Source: CBDBCU01 sp965243185
GTDB taxonomy: Bacteria > Chloroflexota > Dehalococcoidia > Lucifugimonadales > UBA3495
DNA length: 64,000 nt
NCBI GenBank assembly: GCA_965243185.1
Contig: OZ251531.1
Location: 1,612,001 to 1,676,000, forward strand
Direction of reading: 5' to 3'
The notes below the pieces were generated by a model that was given only the letters and a program-made list of their open reading frames with translations, made no database searches and was not told the origin of the DNA. Of the stretch, positions 34,191 through 42,986 are shown piece after piece (within the stretch, counting starts at the first letter, position 1; each line of letters begins with the position of its first letter). Both the position numbers and the translations under genes were made by a program.

Positions 34191-34658
34191 TCAGTTCCGC
34201 CGGCCCGCCGCCTCAACCCGGCACCCGGAACACCACCCATAAAAATCCACCCGCTGCGACGCCACCTCAAACCCCGACTCCCGGTTGACCACGTTAAGCA
34301 GCTCCGCCACCGTTTCCGCCCCCACCGCCGCATCCACCACCGAACTGCACCCCATACACACCAAATTAGCGTGCGGCGACAGGTTAGCGTCATACCGCGA
34401 CAGCCGCTGAAACGGCAGCTCCCGCACCACCCCCGCCTCCGCCAGCACATCCAGCGTCGAATAAACCGTAGCCAGCGTTACATAGGGAAAGAACTCCCTT
34501 ACCCGCTCATAAATCTCCCGCACCGACGGATGATCCGCCGAGTTCACCACCACCTCCGCAATCGCCAACCGCTGCGGCGTCAACCGCAGCCCCAGCGGCC
34601 GCAGCCGGGAAACCAGTTCCTCTTGGGTAGTCAACTGTCTCTCCCTCCCGCCGGCCAA
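34191..34658 (-). CDS. Fur/PerR-family metal-responsive regulator
   Basis: A 155-aa repressor. The winged helix has GLRLTPQRLAIAEVVVNSAD, HPSVREIYERVREFFPYVTL and ATVYSTLDVLAEAGVV. The dimerisation/metal part has SPHANLVCMGC and YGWCSGC, two CxxC pairs for a structural zinc. Whether it senses iron, zinc, manganese or peroxide cannot be told. A minus-strand TATAAT lies 41 bases upstream at 34699-34704. Confidence 0.9.
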   Translation of the reverse strand: MAGGRERQLTTQEELVSRLRPLGLRLTPQRLAIAEVVVNSADHPSVREIYERVREFFPYVTLATVYSTLDVLAEAGVVRELPFQRLSRYDANLSPHANLVCMGCSSVVDAAVGAETVAELLNVVNRESGFEVASQRVDFYGWCSGCRVEAAGRRN

Positions 34659-34810
34659 CTCCCACCGCCGGCTTGAGCTAAACCCCTAACTTCCCCCCAT
34701 TATACCACAGCCCGCTAACCGACCCCGCTTCGTCCCTCCCGCCCTTTCCCCTATCGAAACCTTCCTTCCCACCATTCCAGCATTCCACCGCCCTTCCCAA
34801 TCTCCCCACC

Positions 34811-34837
34811 GTCCTTCCCACGAAAGTGGGAATCCAG
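34811..34837 (+). repeat. R27 palindromic repeat
   Basis: GTCCTTCCCACGAAAGTGGG then AATCCAG, upstream of the ThDP-enzyme gene. Confidence 0.7.
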
Positions 34838-34867
34838 CAAAGCCGCCCAACACAAACTTCCCCAATG

Positions 34868-34876
34868 TGCTACAAT
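34868..34876 (+). promoter_or_regulatory. Extended -10 promoter
   Basis: TGCTACAAT, 43 bases before the ATG at 34920; the AAGGGGGC before the ATG is the ribosome binding site. Confidence 0.55.
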
Positions 34877-34919
34877 ACCCCCGGCAAAATCACCCAATCC
34901 AGCCGCAAGGGGGCAACCA

Positions 34920-36590
34920 ATGGCGCAAATCACCGCCGGCCGGGCTATCGTCGAAGGGCTGCGGGCCGAGGGCGTCGACCATATCTTTGGCGTGGTCGGC
35001 ACCACCACCAACAGCATCATCACCGAACTTTACGGCCGGGACGACATCCACTTCATCGACACCCGCCACGAGGAAGGCGCGGCCTTCATGGCTTACGGCT
35101 ACGCCCGGGCCGCCGGCAAACCGGCCGCCTGCATTACCACCTCCGGCCCCGGCACCATCAACCTCGCTACCGGCATCTCCCTCGCCCACAAAGGCCGCGC
35201 CCCGGTCATCGTCATCGCCGGCAACGCCGCCCAGGACTACATCTACCGGGACGGCGCCCAGGAATTCGACCTGGTCAGCGTCTTCAAGGCCGTTACCCGG
35301 CTGGCCGTGCAGGTCAACAAAACCGAGCGCATCCCGGAAATGCTCCGCTACGCCTTCCGCGCCGCCCTCTACGGCAAGCGCGGCCCGGTACTCCTCGACA
35401 TCCCCCGCGACTTGATTGACGGCCAAACCCTCGATTGGGACGGCGCGCCCCCGCAAAGCTACCGCGCCGCCCTCGACAAAACCGCCGGCGACGCCCAAGC
35501 CGTAGCCCAAGCCGCCGCCCTGCTCTCCCAAGCCCGCCGGCCGCTGCTCCTCGCTGGCGGCGGCATTATTGACGGTGACGCCACCGCGGCAGCCGTCGCC
35601 TTGGCCGAACACCTCGACTTGGCCGTAGTCCCTTCCTACGGCCACAACGACGCCTTTCCCAACAGCCACCGCCTCTATGTCGGCCCCCCCGGCGGCCGCG
35701 GCGCCGGAGAAGCCCTGACCGCCATGCACCAAGCCGATGTCATCCTGGCCCTCGGCACCCGCATCAATCAGGGCAGCACCGGTTGGGACTACAGCGTCCT
35801 CAACCCGGAAACCCAAATCCTCCAGGTGGACATCGACCCCCAGGAAATCGGGCGCAACTACCCGGTCGCCGCCGGCATCGTCGGCGACGCCCAAGCCGTC
35901 GCCCGCCAGCTCCTGGAAATCCTCCGCCAGCAGTTCCCGGAAGGCAAAGCCAACCCGGAATGGACCGCCGCCATATCCGAACTGAAAGCCCGCCGCCAAG
36001 CCCGCTTGGCCGCCGAATCCCAACTGACCGGCGACCCCATGCCCCCGCAGCGGGTCTATCGGGAACTCGTCAAGGTATTGCCGCCGGATTGTATGGTAAC
36101 TATCGACGCCGGCGTCGCCCCCGGCCTCTCCTACGACCGCCTCAACTACGAACTCCCCCGCACTATGTTTAACTACGCCGGCCAGGGCGGCTTGGGCATG
36201 GGCTTGTGCGTCGGCTTGGGTACCAAACTCGGCCGCCCCGACCGCCCGGCGGTAAGCATTCAGGGCGATGGCGGCTTTCTCTACACCTCCCAGGAACTGA
36301 ACACCGCCGTACGCAAAGGCATCCCCCTCGTCAACCTGGTGCTGAACAACGGCTGCCACGGCGCCGAAAAAGCCCAGCAGCAGCGTTACTTCGACCAGAA
36401 ATATATCGGCGTTGACCTGGAAAATCCCCGCTTCGACCGCTTGGCTGAAGTCTATGGGGCCAAGGGCTACTATGTGGAACGCCCGGCGGACCTCGCCGCC
36501 GCCGTTCAGGACGCCCTGACTCTGGACGGCCCCAGTGTCATCGAAATTCCCGTCGCCGAATACTTCCCTCCGGCCGCCTCCATCGGTTAA
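34920..36590 (+). CDS. Thiamine diphosphate-dependent enzyme (acetolactate synthase-like)
   Basis: A 556-aa three-domain enzyme. The pyrimidine-binding domain has HEEGAAFMAYGYARAAGKPA with the catalytic Glu. The central domain has AALLSQARRPLLLAGGGIID. The diphosphate/Mg domain has SIQGDGGFLYTSQELNTAVR followed by NLVLNNGCHG, the GDG...NN motif. It lacks an adjacent small regulatory subunit, so a specialised decarboxylase or lyase is as likely as true acetolactate synthase. A promoter lies just upstream and a tRNA-Ser downstream. Confidence 0.9.
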   Translation: MAQITAGRAIVEGLRAEGVDHIFGVVGTTTNSIITELYGRDDIHFIDTRHEEGAAFMAYGYARAAGKPAACITTSGPGTINLATGISLAHKGRAPVIVIAGNAAQDYIYRDGAQEFDLVSVFKAVTRLAVQVNKTERIPEMLRYAFRAALYGKRGPVLLDIPRDLIDGQTLDWDGAPPQSYRAALDKTAGDAQAVAQAAALLSQARRPLLLAGGGIIDGDATAAAVALAEHLDLAVVPSYGHNDAFPNSHRLYVGPPGGRGAGEALTAMHQADVILALGTRINQGSTGWDYSVLNPETQILQVDIDPQEIGRNYPVAAGIVGDAQAVARQLLEILRQQFPEGKANPEWTAAISELKARRQARLAAESQLTGDPMPPQRVYRELVKVLPPDCMVTIDAGVAPGLSYDRLNYELPRTMFNYAGQGGLGMGLCVGLGTKLGRPDRPAVSIQGDGGFLYTSQELNTAVRKGIPLVNLVLNNGCHGAEKAQQQRYFDQKYIGVDLENPRFDRLAEVYGAKGYYVERPADLAAAVQDALTLDGPSVIEIPVAEYFPPAASIG

Positions 36591-36619
36591 AATAGAGGGA
36601 GCAATCACCAGCATAGCGC

Positions 36620-36709
36620 GGAGAGGTGGCCGAGTGGTTGAAGGCGCCGGTCTCGAAAACCGGTATATCTGCAAGGATATCGCGGGTTCGAATCCCGCTC
36701 TCTCCGCCA
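36620..36709 (+). tRNA. tRNA-Ser (anticodon CGA)
   Basis: A 90-base cloverleaf: acceptor GGAGAGG/TCTCTCC, D arm GGCCGAGTGGTTGAAGGC, anticodon stem CCGGT with loop CTCGAAA, the long variable arm expected of class II tRNA, T arm CGGGTTCGAATCCCG and an encoded CCA. It reads UCG codons. TAAAAT at 36588-36593 may be its -10 box. Confidence 0.97.
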
Positions 36710-36780
36710 GAAAACAAACCCCAAAGGCCGCCGGGACTAAAACCCCCGGCGGCCTGTTGCTTGTAGTGGCGGCGCTATGC

Positions 36781-37533
36781 TTAATCCCCACCAACCAACG
36801 GCTGGAATTCTTTGCCCCTCATCGGTTCCCGCCGCCTCCAATAAATGCGGAGTTCAACCAACAATCGTTGCTTTGACGGGGCGGGCTGTGGATTGAGCCG
36901 CACTACCTGAGCTGTATATTTGCCGGCGGCTGCGGACATCCCTTTACAAATATCCGCAACCAGATAATGGGGCGTCCACCCAATCATCTGATAATCGGCC
37001 GTCTGGATTTGCACTCCCCGCTGCGTTACCGGATTGTTCAGCTCCAGGGATACAATCAGATTTTCCCCCGGCTCCAGTCGTTCCAGCCTTTCTTGGGCCG
37101 GCGCGCTGGTGTATCGCCAACCGTGCAGGAAAAACCGGTAAGCGAAAGCCCCATCCCTTTGCCGGCAAGGCTTGGGGAAAACTTCATAGCGGTCCGTTAT
37201 CCGCTCCCCCCCATTGGCTGCCAGAATCTCCATCGGGTCGGCATCCCCCTGCAAATCCAGAGTTTCCAAGTAACCCCGAAAGTCCGGCCGCTTGGGCGAC
37301 ATAATCCGGTTCTGAAAGAGATAGAACAAGTCCCGGGACTGATAATCCCCGTGCAAATCGGGAAACTCGACCAGCAAAGGATAGCCCGCTTCCCGCTGCG
37401 CCTGTTTTGCGCCGCCGGTATAGCGGAAACGATAACTGGACTTGGCGACATCCGCATCCAACCGCCCCACCGGAAACCATAAGCGATTTTCTCCGGCGCC
37501 GTGCCAAGCCAGAAACAGGGTCTGTTCTGCCAT
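36781..37533 (-). CDS. HIRAN-like domain protein, partner of the HipA-like kinase
   Basis: A 250-aa protein. Its ATG overlaps the stop of the kinase gene (TGATG), so the two are translated together. The N-terminus LFLAWHGAGENRLWFPVGRL and the middle FQNRIMSPKRPDFRGYLETL resemble the N-terminal and short-domain parts of HipA-related proteins. The C-terminal GVQIQTADYQMIGWTPHYLV followed by DICKG looks like a HIRAN domain, a DNA-binding module. In related systems a HipA-like kinase is encoded with such a partner; a toxin-antitoxin or phage-defence role is inferred. Confidence 0.65.
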   Translation of the reverse strand: MAEQTLFLAWHGAGENRLWFPVGRLDADVAKSSYRFRYTGGAKQAQREAGYPLLVEFPDLHGDYQSRDLFYLFQNRIMSPKRPDFRGYLETLDLQGDADPMEILAANGGERITDRYEVFPKPCRQRDGAFAYRFFLHGWRYTSAPAQERLERLEPGENLIVSLELNNPVTQRGVQIQTADYQMIGWTPHYLVADICKGMSAAAGKYTAQVVRLNPQPAPSKQRLLVELRIYWRRREPMRGKEFQPLVGGD

Positions 37534-38426
37534 CAGTCCAACTTCCTGAGTTGCTCAAGGTTATACCGCATTAGCGCGGTAGCGAAATCCCTTTGCTGAC
37601 TGGTCATCCAGTCCGCCGGGATACGGTTAACTATCTCCAGTATATTACCCTCATCAAGCCTTGACAATTTCGCCAAGCCGGGGCGAAAGAACTGCGGATA
37701 CTCGGCAATAGAACGCCTCAGCAACTCCAGTGGACTAGGCCCGAATTTATCCTTTTCCGACCAGTAAATCCCGCCAGTTCCCCGCTCCGAGTAAGCCCCT
37801 ACCCGACCCTCCGCAATGAGCCGCGCCCGGCGGTCATCCGAAAGCTCCCGGCCCAAGGCTGATGCATGGTCGAAAGTAGGCGCCAGGGTTTTCGTAAAGC
37901 CGGCGGCAGTACCCTCTTGCAGCAGCCCCCAATTTTCATCGTGCCGGTCGGTGTTTCCGATTAGCGCGTCCAGTATCAGATAATCGGCAAACTGAAACTT
38001 GGCCGCTTCGGCGGCTTCGGACGGGTAGCAAACATCCTCCAAAGTCTGCCATATATTTGCCAAGGTATGCTGAGCCGGCCGCCGCCTCTGGGTAGGGTTG
38101 TAGCCTTGAAACGCCAACTCCAGCAACTGATTGCCGTGAACCAGGATACGGTCCGGGCCGGTAAAAGCCGCCGTTGCCGAACCCTGCTTACCCTCAAAGA
38201 CCGCCAACTCCACCCGGGCGTGAGCAATCCCCAAGAAACCCGCCACTTCCGCCGCAACCTTTTCCGCCCAATGCTCCCCCGTGTTAGGCCGGGGATACTT
38301 GAAAAGCCAATCCGCATCAGCGGCGTCCCTCGGATTGTGATACCAGAACTTCTGCTTGCTGCCCATACTCTCCGGGTGCAGCGTCCATTCCGGCTCCACC
38401 CCACTGATGCCATACCGGTCCAGCAT
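37533..38426 (-). CDS. HipA-like serine/threonine kinase domain protein
   Basis: A 297-aa protein. The kinase core shows a Lys-containing KQKFWYHN / WLFKYPRP N-lobe, the catalytic loop LILDALIGNTDRHDENWGLL with D and N, and the metal-binding loop LAPTFDHASALGREL. This is the HipA/CtkA fold. It lacks the full-length HipA N-terminal part, which may be supplied by the downstream partner. It would phosphorylate a protein, classically a tRNA synthetase for HipA. No HipB-like antitoxin is seen next to it. Confidence 0.8.
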   Translation of the reverse strand: MLDRYGISGVEPEWTLHPESMGSKQKFWYHNPRDAADADWLFKYPRPNTGEHWAEKVAAEVAGFLGIAHARVELAVFEGKQGSATAAFTGPDRILVHGNQLLELAFQGYNPTQRRRPAQHTLANIWQTLEDVCYPSEAAEAAKFQFADYLILDALIGNTDRHDENWGLLQEGTAAGFTKTLAPTFDHASALGRELSDDRRARLIAEGRVGAYSERGTGGIYWSEKDKFGPSPLELLRRSIAEYPQFFRPGLAKLSRLDEGNILEIVNRIPADWMTSQQRDFATALMRYNLEQLRKLD

Positions 38427-38571
38427 AATTAAACCGTCTCAACCTCCCGCATCACCCACCGCCCCAAACCTCTCTCCAGCAACAGCAACAGCCCATTCCG
38501 CCGCCGCCCACCGGGTATTCCAACCCCCCGCCCCAGCAAACCCCCGCGCCAGCCGGCTCGGGCCCGCAATC

Positions 38572-38580
38572 TGTTACAAT
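38572..38580 (+). promoter_or_regulatory. Extended -10 promoter
   Basis: TGTTACAAT, 51 bases before the ATG at 38632. Confidence 0.45.
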
Positions 38581-38631
38581 TGCCACCGGACCAACCAAAC
38601 CCCCAATTCACCCCACAGCCGCCGGACTCCA

Positions 38632-38928
38632 ATGTCACGCGCCTTCCTCTGCCACCGCTGCGGCGCCGCCAACCCGCCCGCCGCCGAAACCTGCGCCTAC
38701 TGCGGCCTCCAAGTAGCCTGGCGGCCGCAGTTGCCCGCCGCCCTCCGTTTCTGGCGTTGGCCGCCCGCTCGCCGGGAAACCGCCGGCGCAGTATCCGCTA
38801 TCCTCGCCGCCCTCCTCGCCACCGCCACCTCCCTCACCCTCCTCACCCTGCCCCTGCTAACCGTCAGCGCCCTCCTGCTAACTTGGTCTTATCTGGCTGC
38901 CGACCCCGGCGGCCGGGAGCGGCCGTGA
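38632..38928 (+). CDS. Zinc-ribbon membrane protein
   Basis: A 98-aa protein with an N-terminal zinc ribbon (FLCHRCGAANPPAAETCAYC), a basic linker and two hydrophobic helices (about 50-66 and 68-86). It probably sits in the inner membrane with the ribbon in the cytoplasm. Its stop overlaps the GTG of a truncated CoA-transferase gene, so the two formed an operon. Function unknown. Confidence 0.65.
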   Translation: MSRAFLCHRCGAANPPAAETCAYCGLQVAWRPQLPAALRFWRWPPARRETAGAVSAILAALLATATSLTLLTLPLLTVSALLLTWSYLAADPGGRERP

Positions 38929-39060
38929 AAAACAAACTCTACCCCGATTTTGACGCCGCCGTCGCCGACATCCCCGACGGCGCCACCCTAATGTTCGCCG
39001 ACTTCGGCGGCCTCGGCGCCCCGCAAAACCTCATCGCCGCCCCGGCGCTCCTCGGCGGTT
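38925..39060 (+). pseudogene. Truncated CoA-transferase subunit A
   Basis: The GTG start overlaps the previous stop (GTGA). The first about 45 codons (LYPDFDAAVADIPDGATLMF, then ADFGGLGAPQNLIAA) match the N-terminus of 3-oxoacid/glutaconate CoA-transferase subunit A, including the GG-x-G-x-PxNL loop. After the sequence GGCGGTTTTCCGGCCGTCC near 39054-39072 the homology ends and DNA from a family M gene begins. The same junction sequence recurs at 39296. The gene is cut off and cannot make a working enzyme. Confidence 0.75.
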
Positions 39061-39097
39061 TTCCGGCCGTCCACGCGGATGCCCGGCCCCCGCGCCC

Positions 39098-39229
39098 TCA
39101 GCCCGGGGGCGGTTCGTCGAAGGGCAAGCCAGCCCGTTCAGCGGCCTCCTTGCGCGCCAGCCACTCCCGCCACTTCCGGTTATTCTCCGCCAGGATGCCG
39201 TCCCGAACCTTCGGTATCAGCTGCAACAT
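39098..39229 (-). pseudogene. Family M 3' cassette (43-codon fragment)
   Basis: Encodes MLQLIPKVRDGILAENNRKW, REWLARKEAAER and AGLPFDEPPPG. It duplicates the last part of the gene at 39339, lacks the membrane helices, and has a possible GGGAGG site upstream of an ATG. It may be silent or may give a soluble tail peptide. Confidence 0.6.
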
Positions 39230-39338
39230 ACTGCCCACTACCTCCCAGAGGATAGCGTTAGCGTCCCCTTATCCGTGACGCCCCGGCACGCCGCGGCGGT
39301 TTTCCGGCCGTCCGGGCGGATGCCCGGCCGCCGCGCCC

Positions 39339-39749
39339 TCAGCCCGGGGGCGGTTCATCGAAGGGCAAGCCAGCCCGTTCAGCGGCCTCCTTGCGCGCCA
39401 GCCACGCCATAACCTCAGCCCGCCCCTTGGCCACCCCGATCGCCTCGCCTTCGACCAACCCCTCGGCCTTGCCATCCGCCCGGATCGCCTCCCGAACCTT
39501 CGGTATCAGCTGCAACATACTGCCCACTACCTCCACAAGGATATTGATTGCCAAAGTGACCCCGGCCGACACCCCCACCATCGCGGCCAGCAGCAGCACC
39601 CAAGACTCATCCCGCCAGTCCAGCGCATACCAGTAGCGGACCACTAAACCGCTCCAGATGCCCAGGAACACCCCGCCATAAAGCGGGGAGTTGGCTCCCT
39701 GCCAGTATTTTATCCGCCACTGCTTCCACCGTTTCAGCATCAGCCCCAT
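39339..39749 (-). CDS. Family M small membrane protein
   Basis: A 136-aa protein with two membrane helices (about 22-40 and 48-74), then VEVVGSMLQLIPKVREAI, a short EG-rich repeat (DGKAEGLVEGEAIGVAKG) and the tail MAWLARKEAAERAGLPFDEP-PPG. The tail is close to that of the protein at 9930 (PFTEPPP). A duplicated 3' cassette lies downstream at 39098, preceded by the same GC-rich stretch (GGCGGTTTTCCGGCC). Function unknown. Confidence 0.7.
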   Translation of the reverse strand: MGLMLKRWKQWRIKYWQGANSPLYGGVFLGIWSGLVVRYWYALDWRDESWVLLLAAMVGVSAGVTLAINILVEVVGSMLQLIPKVREAIRADGKAEGLVEGEAIGVAKGRAEVMAWLARKEAAERAGLPFDEPPPG

Positions 39750-40443
39750 CTTACCACCGCCCCCGATTTACTTGCAATACTTTTCCCTCCCCCTAGCCCG
39801 CCGCTGCCGGGCCCTGCCATCCCACCCCTTGCCCTTCGGCGATTTGCCTTTATGCCCCATCCCTCTAATCGCCGGTTCCGTCCCCTTTGCCGGGTAGTCC
39901 GGGTAGCATCCCATCCCGCCCCCCCGCCCGGCCTGCCCTTTAAGGCATGGCATATCCCGGGCTATCGCACCCAGAAACCGCCCTTCCCGCCCCCCCGTCA
40001 TTCCCACCTTCCCCCCGTCCTTCCCACGAAAGTGGGAATCCAGAAATGCCGCCCTCAAAAACTCCCCAAACTCCCAACCCCTTCCCCCATGTCATTCCGA
40101 GGCGATAGCCGAGGAATCTAAAATGCCCGCCTTAACCTCCTCTCAAAACCCGCAGACTCCCCAAACTCAAAAGTTTTGAGGGGGTGCGGGGGAACTTTTA
40201 CAAAAGTTCCCCCGCCGTCTCCTCATCCGGCAAACCGTCTCCCCATCCCATCCCGCCCCCTATCCGGGCCGCCCTTTAAGGCATGGCATATCCAAGGCTA
40301 TCGCACCCAGAAACCGTCCTTCCCCCCCCCCCGTCCTTCCCACGAAAGTGGGAATCCAGACCGGCCGCGGCCCCTGGATTCCCCTTCTCCCGGAAATGCC
40401 GCCAAGCAAGCCGCCAGGTATCTGCAATCGCCCTGATTAAACA
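39750..40443. other. Gene-free stretch of dispersed repeats
   Basis: No gene is supported. A unit containing CCCTTTAAGGCATGGCATAT and GGCTATCGCACCCAGAAACC occurs twice (about 39938 and 40272). R27-type copies lie at 40017-40043, 40090-40122 (variant) and 40333-40359, and a full R50 copy at 40169-40218. Confidence 0.7.
40169..40218 (+). repeat. R50 dispersed repeat
   Basis: Full consensus copy. Confidence 0.85.
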
Positions 40444-41826
40444 TCACCGCCGATTCCGCCGCCGCCGTCCCGGCCCACCTTGCCGCCCGCTCGGCCGGAT
40501 ATTGACCTCCCGCTCCGGCGTCAGCTGCCCATTCTTGCGGTTCAGGTCTTGCAGTTGCGTCAAAGTCAGCTTATCCTTCTTTTCCTTATTGCACGGCCCG
40601 CAAAGCAGCGTCAGATTCTCATAAGCGTCCGTCCCCCCCTCCCCTTTCGGCCACTTATGATCCACCTCCAGCACCCGCGGATCGTCCCTATAGTCCCGCC
40701 CGCAGCCTTGACAGAATGCCCCAATGTCCGCAAGCAGCCGGGGCTTTTGACTCCGCGGCGACGGATGCCGTTCTTTCGGCGGAATATCCGGCATCTCCAG
40801 ATACTCCGTCGCATTGCTGCCGTCATCCGTCCGTTCCGGCGGCGCCGTAACCAGCCGCACATCCTCCGGCCGCCAAATCTGCTTTACCGCATTCAGCCGG
40901 TCAATAATAATCCCGTGACACCCCTCCCACAAATCCATCCCAATCCACTGCCGATCCAACCCTTCCGCCGCCACCGGCGTCGTCGCACACCCACAAAAAG
41001 GATCCAGCACCATATCGCCGGGATTGCTTGACGCTTGGATTATCCGCTCGTACAAGGCCAGCGGCTTCTGCGTAGGATAGCCGGTTCGTTCCTTGGCCGT
41101 GGCGGACAGAATGGGAACTTCGAGGACATTTCCCTGTTTCTTGCCTTGGGGATAGGTCTTGCCGTAATAGATAGTGCCGTCAGCCCGCCGCCGCTTAATC
41201 AAGGCATACCTTTCCCCCTTTTCATCCACCTGATTATACCGGGCCAACCGATCATCCTTATACTCGGCATAGGTGTCGTTCCAGACCACAGCCCCGCCCT
41301 TGCTGTAGTAAAGCAGAGTTTCGTGTTCCATTTGCCAGTTGCCCCGTTTCGGAGTTCCCCGGTAGCCCTTATACCAGATTACCTCATTGCAGAAATTATC
41401 CCGCCCAAAGATAGCGTCGAGCAGCATTTTGGCGTAGGCATGGGCCGTATGGTCGATATGCAGGTACAAACTGCCGGTCGGCTTGAGAATGCGGTGGCAC
41501 TCCATCAGCCGCACCCCCAGCCAGCACAGAAACGCCCCCATATCGTCGCCATATATCGCCTTCGCGGCATTGATGGCGGCAGAAACCTCCGGCTCGTCCT
41601 TCTCAATTTTCAGCAGCCACTGCAGCTGCACATCATCCTTCCACGACCAGCGGTCTTGAAACTTGGCCCCCGCTGCCAAGCTGTTCGGCGTAGCGTGGAA
41701 GTCCTTTGACTTATTGAACGGCGGATCCGTAGCGATCAGGTCCACCGTCTCCGAGTTAATGCCCTGGAGATGCGGCAGGTTGTCCCCCTGAAACAGCGTC
41801 CGGTTCTGAAAGTTAGGCATCCCCAT
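40444..41826 (-). CDS. DNA methyltransferase fused to an HNH nuclease domain
   Basis: A 460-aa protein preceded by AGGAGG. The N-terminal about 330 residues are a beta-class amino-methyltransferase: motif IV DLIATDPPFNKSKDFH near residue 30, then the target-recognition region, YPTQKPLALYERIIQASSNP and motif I MVLDPFCGCATTPVAAEGL. The C-terminus is an HNH domain: CQGCGRDYRDDPRVLEVDHK, NLTLLCGPCNKEKKDKL, with the DH and CxxC pairs intact. The DPPF form fits N6-adenine or N4-cytosine methylation. A single chain combining methylation and cutting could be a self-contained restriction system or a phage-derived enzyme. No separate endonuclease gene is adjacent. Confidence 0.88.
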   Translation of the reverse strand: MGMPNFQNRTLFQGDNLPHLQGINSETVDLIATDPPFNKSKDFHATPNSLAAGAKFQDRWSWKDDVQLQWLLKIEKDEPEVSAAINAAKAIYGDDMGAFLCWLGVRLMECHRILKPTGSLYLHIDHTAHAYAKMLLDAIFGRDNFCNEVIWYKGYRGTPKRGNWQMEHETLLYYSKGGAVVWNDTYAEYKDDRLARYNQVDEKGERYALIKRRRADGTIYYGKTYPQGKKQGNVLEVPILSATAKERTGYPTQKPLALYERIIQASSNPGDMVLDPFCGCATTPVAAEGLDRQWIGMDLWEGCHGIIIDRLNAVKQIWRPEDVRLVTAPPERTDDGSNATEYLEMPDIPPKERHPSPRSQKPRLLADIGAFCQGCGRDYRDDPRVLEVDHKWPKGEGGTDAYENLTLLCGPCNKEKKDKLTLTQLQDLNRKNGQLTPEREVNIRPSGRQGGPGRRRRNRR

Positions 41827-41940
41827 AAATCTGCCTGATCCTCCTGAAAAAATTACCCCCCGCCGCTTCGCCGGCTGTCGCCGCCGCCCGGTCTGCCCTG
41901 CGCCCGCACCGAACTATCCGAAGTCCCCCCTAAGGCGGCC

Positions 41941-42204
41941 CTAGGGCGGCATCGACCGCCACCACGGTTTGTCCGCATCCATATCATCCGTGATGTGATA
42001 ACGCCAGCGACACACCTTAAGCAGAGCATAGGCCGTCAGCACCAGCATAATGCCGACCGCCAGCGGACTGACTTTCTGAAACAAGCCAAAGGGGCCGTCC
42101 CAAGGCGCCGCGTACCCAAATACCTCGAACCACGCCATCGCGAACGCGACCAGCGCGGCTGCGCTCAGTACCACCGTTCCCACGCCCACAAATAAAAGAA
42201 ACAT
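41941..42204 (-). CDS. Small two-helix membrane protein
   Basis: An 87-aa protein with two hydrophobic helices (about 3-27 and 48-64) and a C-terminal charged tail with DDMDADKPWWRSMPP. No family was recognised. It is 26 bases upstream of, and in line with, the next annotated gene on the minus strand. Confidence 0.5.
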   Translation of the reverse strand: MFLLFVGVGTVVLSAAALVAFAMAWFEVFGYAAPWDGPFGLFQKVSPLAVGIMLVLTAYALLKVCRWRYHITDDMDADKPWWRSMPP

Positions 42205-42230
42205 AATGCCCCCGCCCCCGGCTTTCCCCT

Positions 42231-42920
42231 TCAGTTCAGCCGCGGCCCCCGGTACGGGTTGTTCCTTTCCGCCTGCTCCCGCACCAACTCATTGCTGCGC
42301 CGCAGCAGCGGCAGCAATTGGGACAACCGTTCCCCCGCCGTTGCCGCCGCCAGCAGCTCCTGCCGCATCCCCTGCGGCAATTCAATACTGGAAGTCAAAG
42401 TAGCCGCCGCCGCAAAAGACAAGGTCAACGGATTATCCGGCGTCGCCACCGGCGCGTTCCAACTGCCCGCCAAGTTCGACAGCTGCCGCAGAAAATCGGC
42501 ATATTCCCCCCGCACCTCCGCCAAAGTATCCGGGGATACTTCCCCCCTTTCCTCCTCCATAAACCGCACCAACCCCACCAAATGGGGTATCTCCTGAATG
42601 ACCTCCACCAGTTGAAACCGCCGCTCCCCTTGCGTCAGCAGGTTCAGCCGTCCCTCCTCCAGCCGCTGCGTCTGCACAATGCGCGCCGTAGTGCCAATGG
42701 CGTGCGGTTCCGCCGGCCCGCCCACTTCCGGCCCCTCCTTAATCAGCGCCACCCCAAAGGGCGCATCCCGCTCCAGGCACTCCCCAATCATCGCCTTGTA
42801 GCGTTCCTCAAAAATATGCAGCGGCAGCTGCATCCCCGGAAACAAGACCAGATTCAGGGGAAACAACGGCAGTTCCGTCAAATCATCCCGCGGCAACTCC
42901 CGCGGCCCATCCATCAGCAT
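42231..42920 (-). CDS. LON substrate-binding domain protein
   Basis: A 229-aa protein matching the N-terminal domain of Lon protease without ATPase or protease parts. Marks: LTELPLFPLNLVLFPGMQLP, LHIFEERYKAMIGECL, IGTTARIVQTQRLEEGRLNL and GERRFQLVEV. Stand-alone LON-domain proteins are widespread; their role is not settled. A minus-strand ACTATACTGG just upstream may be its -10 region. Confidence 0.88.
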   Translation of the reverse strand: MLMDGPRELPRDDLTELPLFPLNLVLFPGMQLPLHIFEERYKAMIGECLERDAPFGVALIKEGPEVGGPAEPHAIGTTARIVQTQRLEEGRLNLLTQGERRFQLVEVIQEIPHLVGLVRFMEEERGEVSPDTLAEVRGEYADFLRQLSNLAGSWNAPVATPDNPLTLSFAAAATLTSSIELPQGMRQELLAAATAGERLSQLLPLLRRSNELVREQAERNNPYRGPRLN

Positions 42921-42986
42921 AACGCCAGTATAGTAGCCCGGCGGCCAAAGGGCAAATTTTAGGCAGGATAGCCCCGCCCCCTCACC

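Noticed and set aside
34191..34658. Fur-family gene as regulator of the adjacent ThDP enzyme
   Set aside because: No Fur-box-like inverted repeat was recognised in the shared upstream region; only separate promoters are visible.
34890..36794. Minus-strand ORF of 634 codons opposite the ThDP enzyme
   Set aside because: Shadow of the conserved plus-strand enzyme; its product resembles no protein family.
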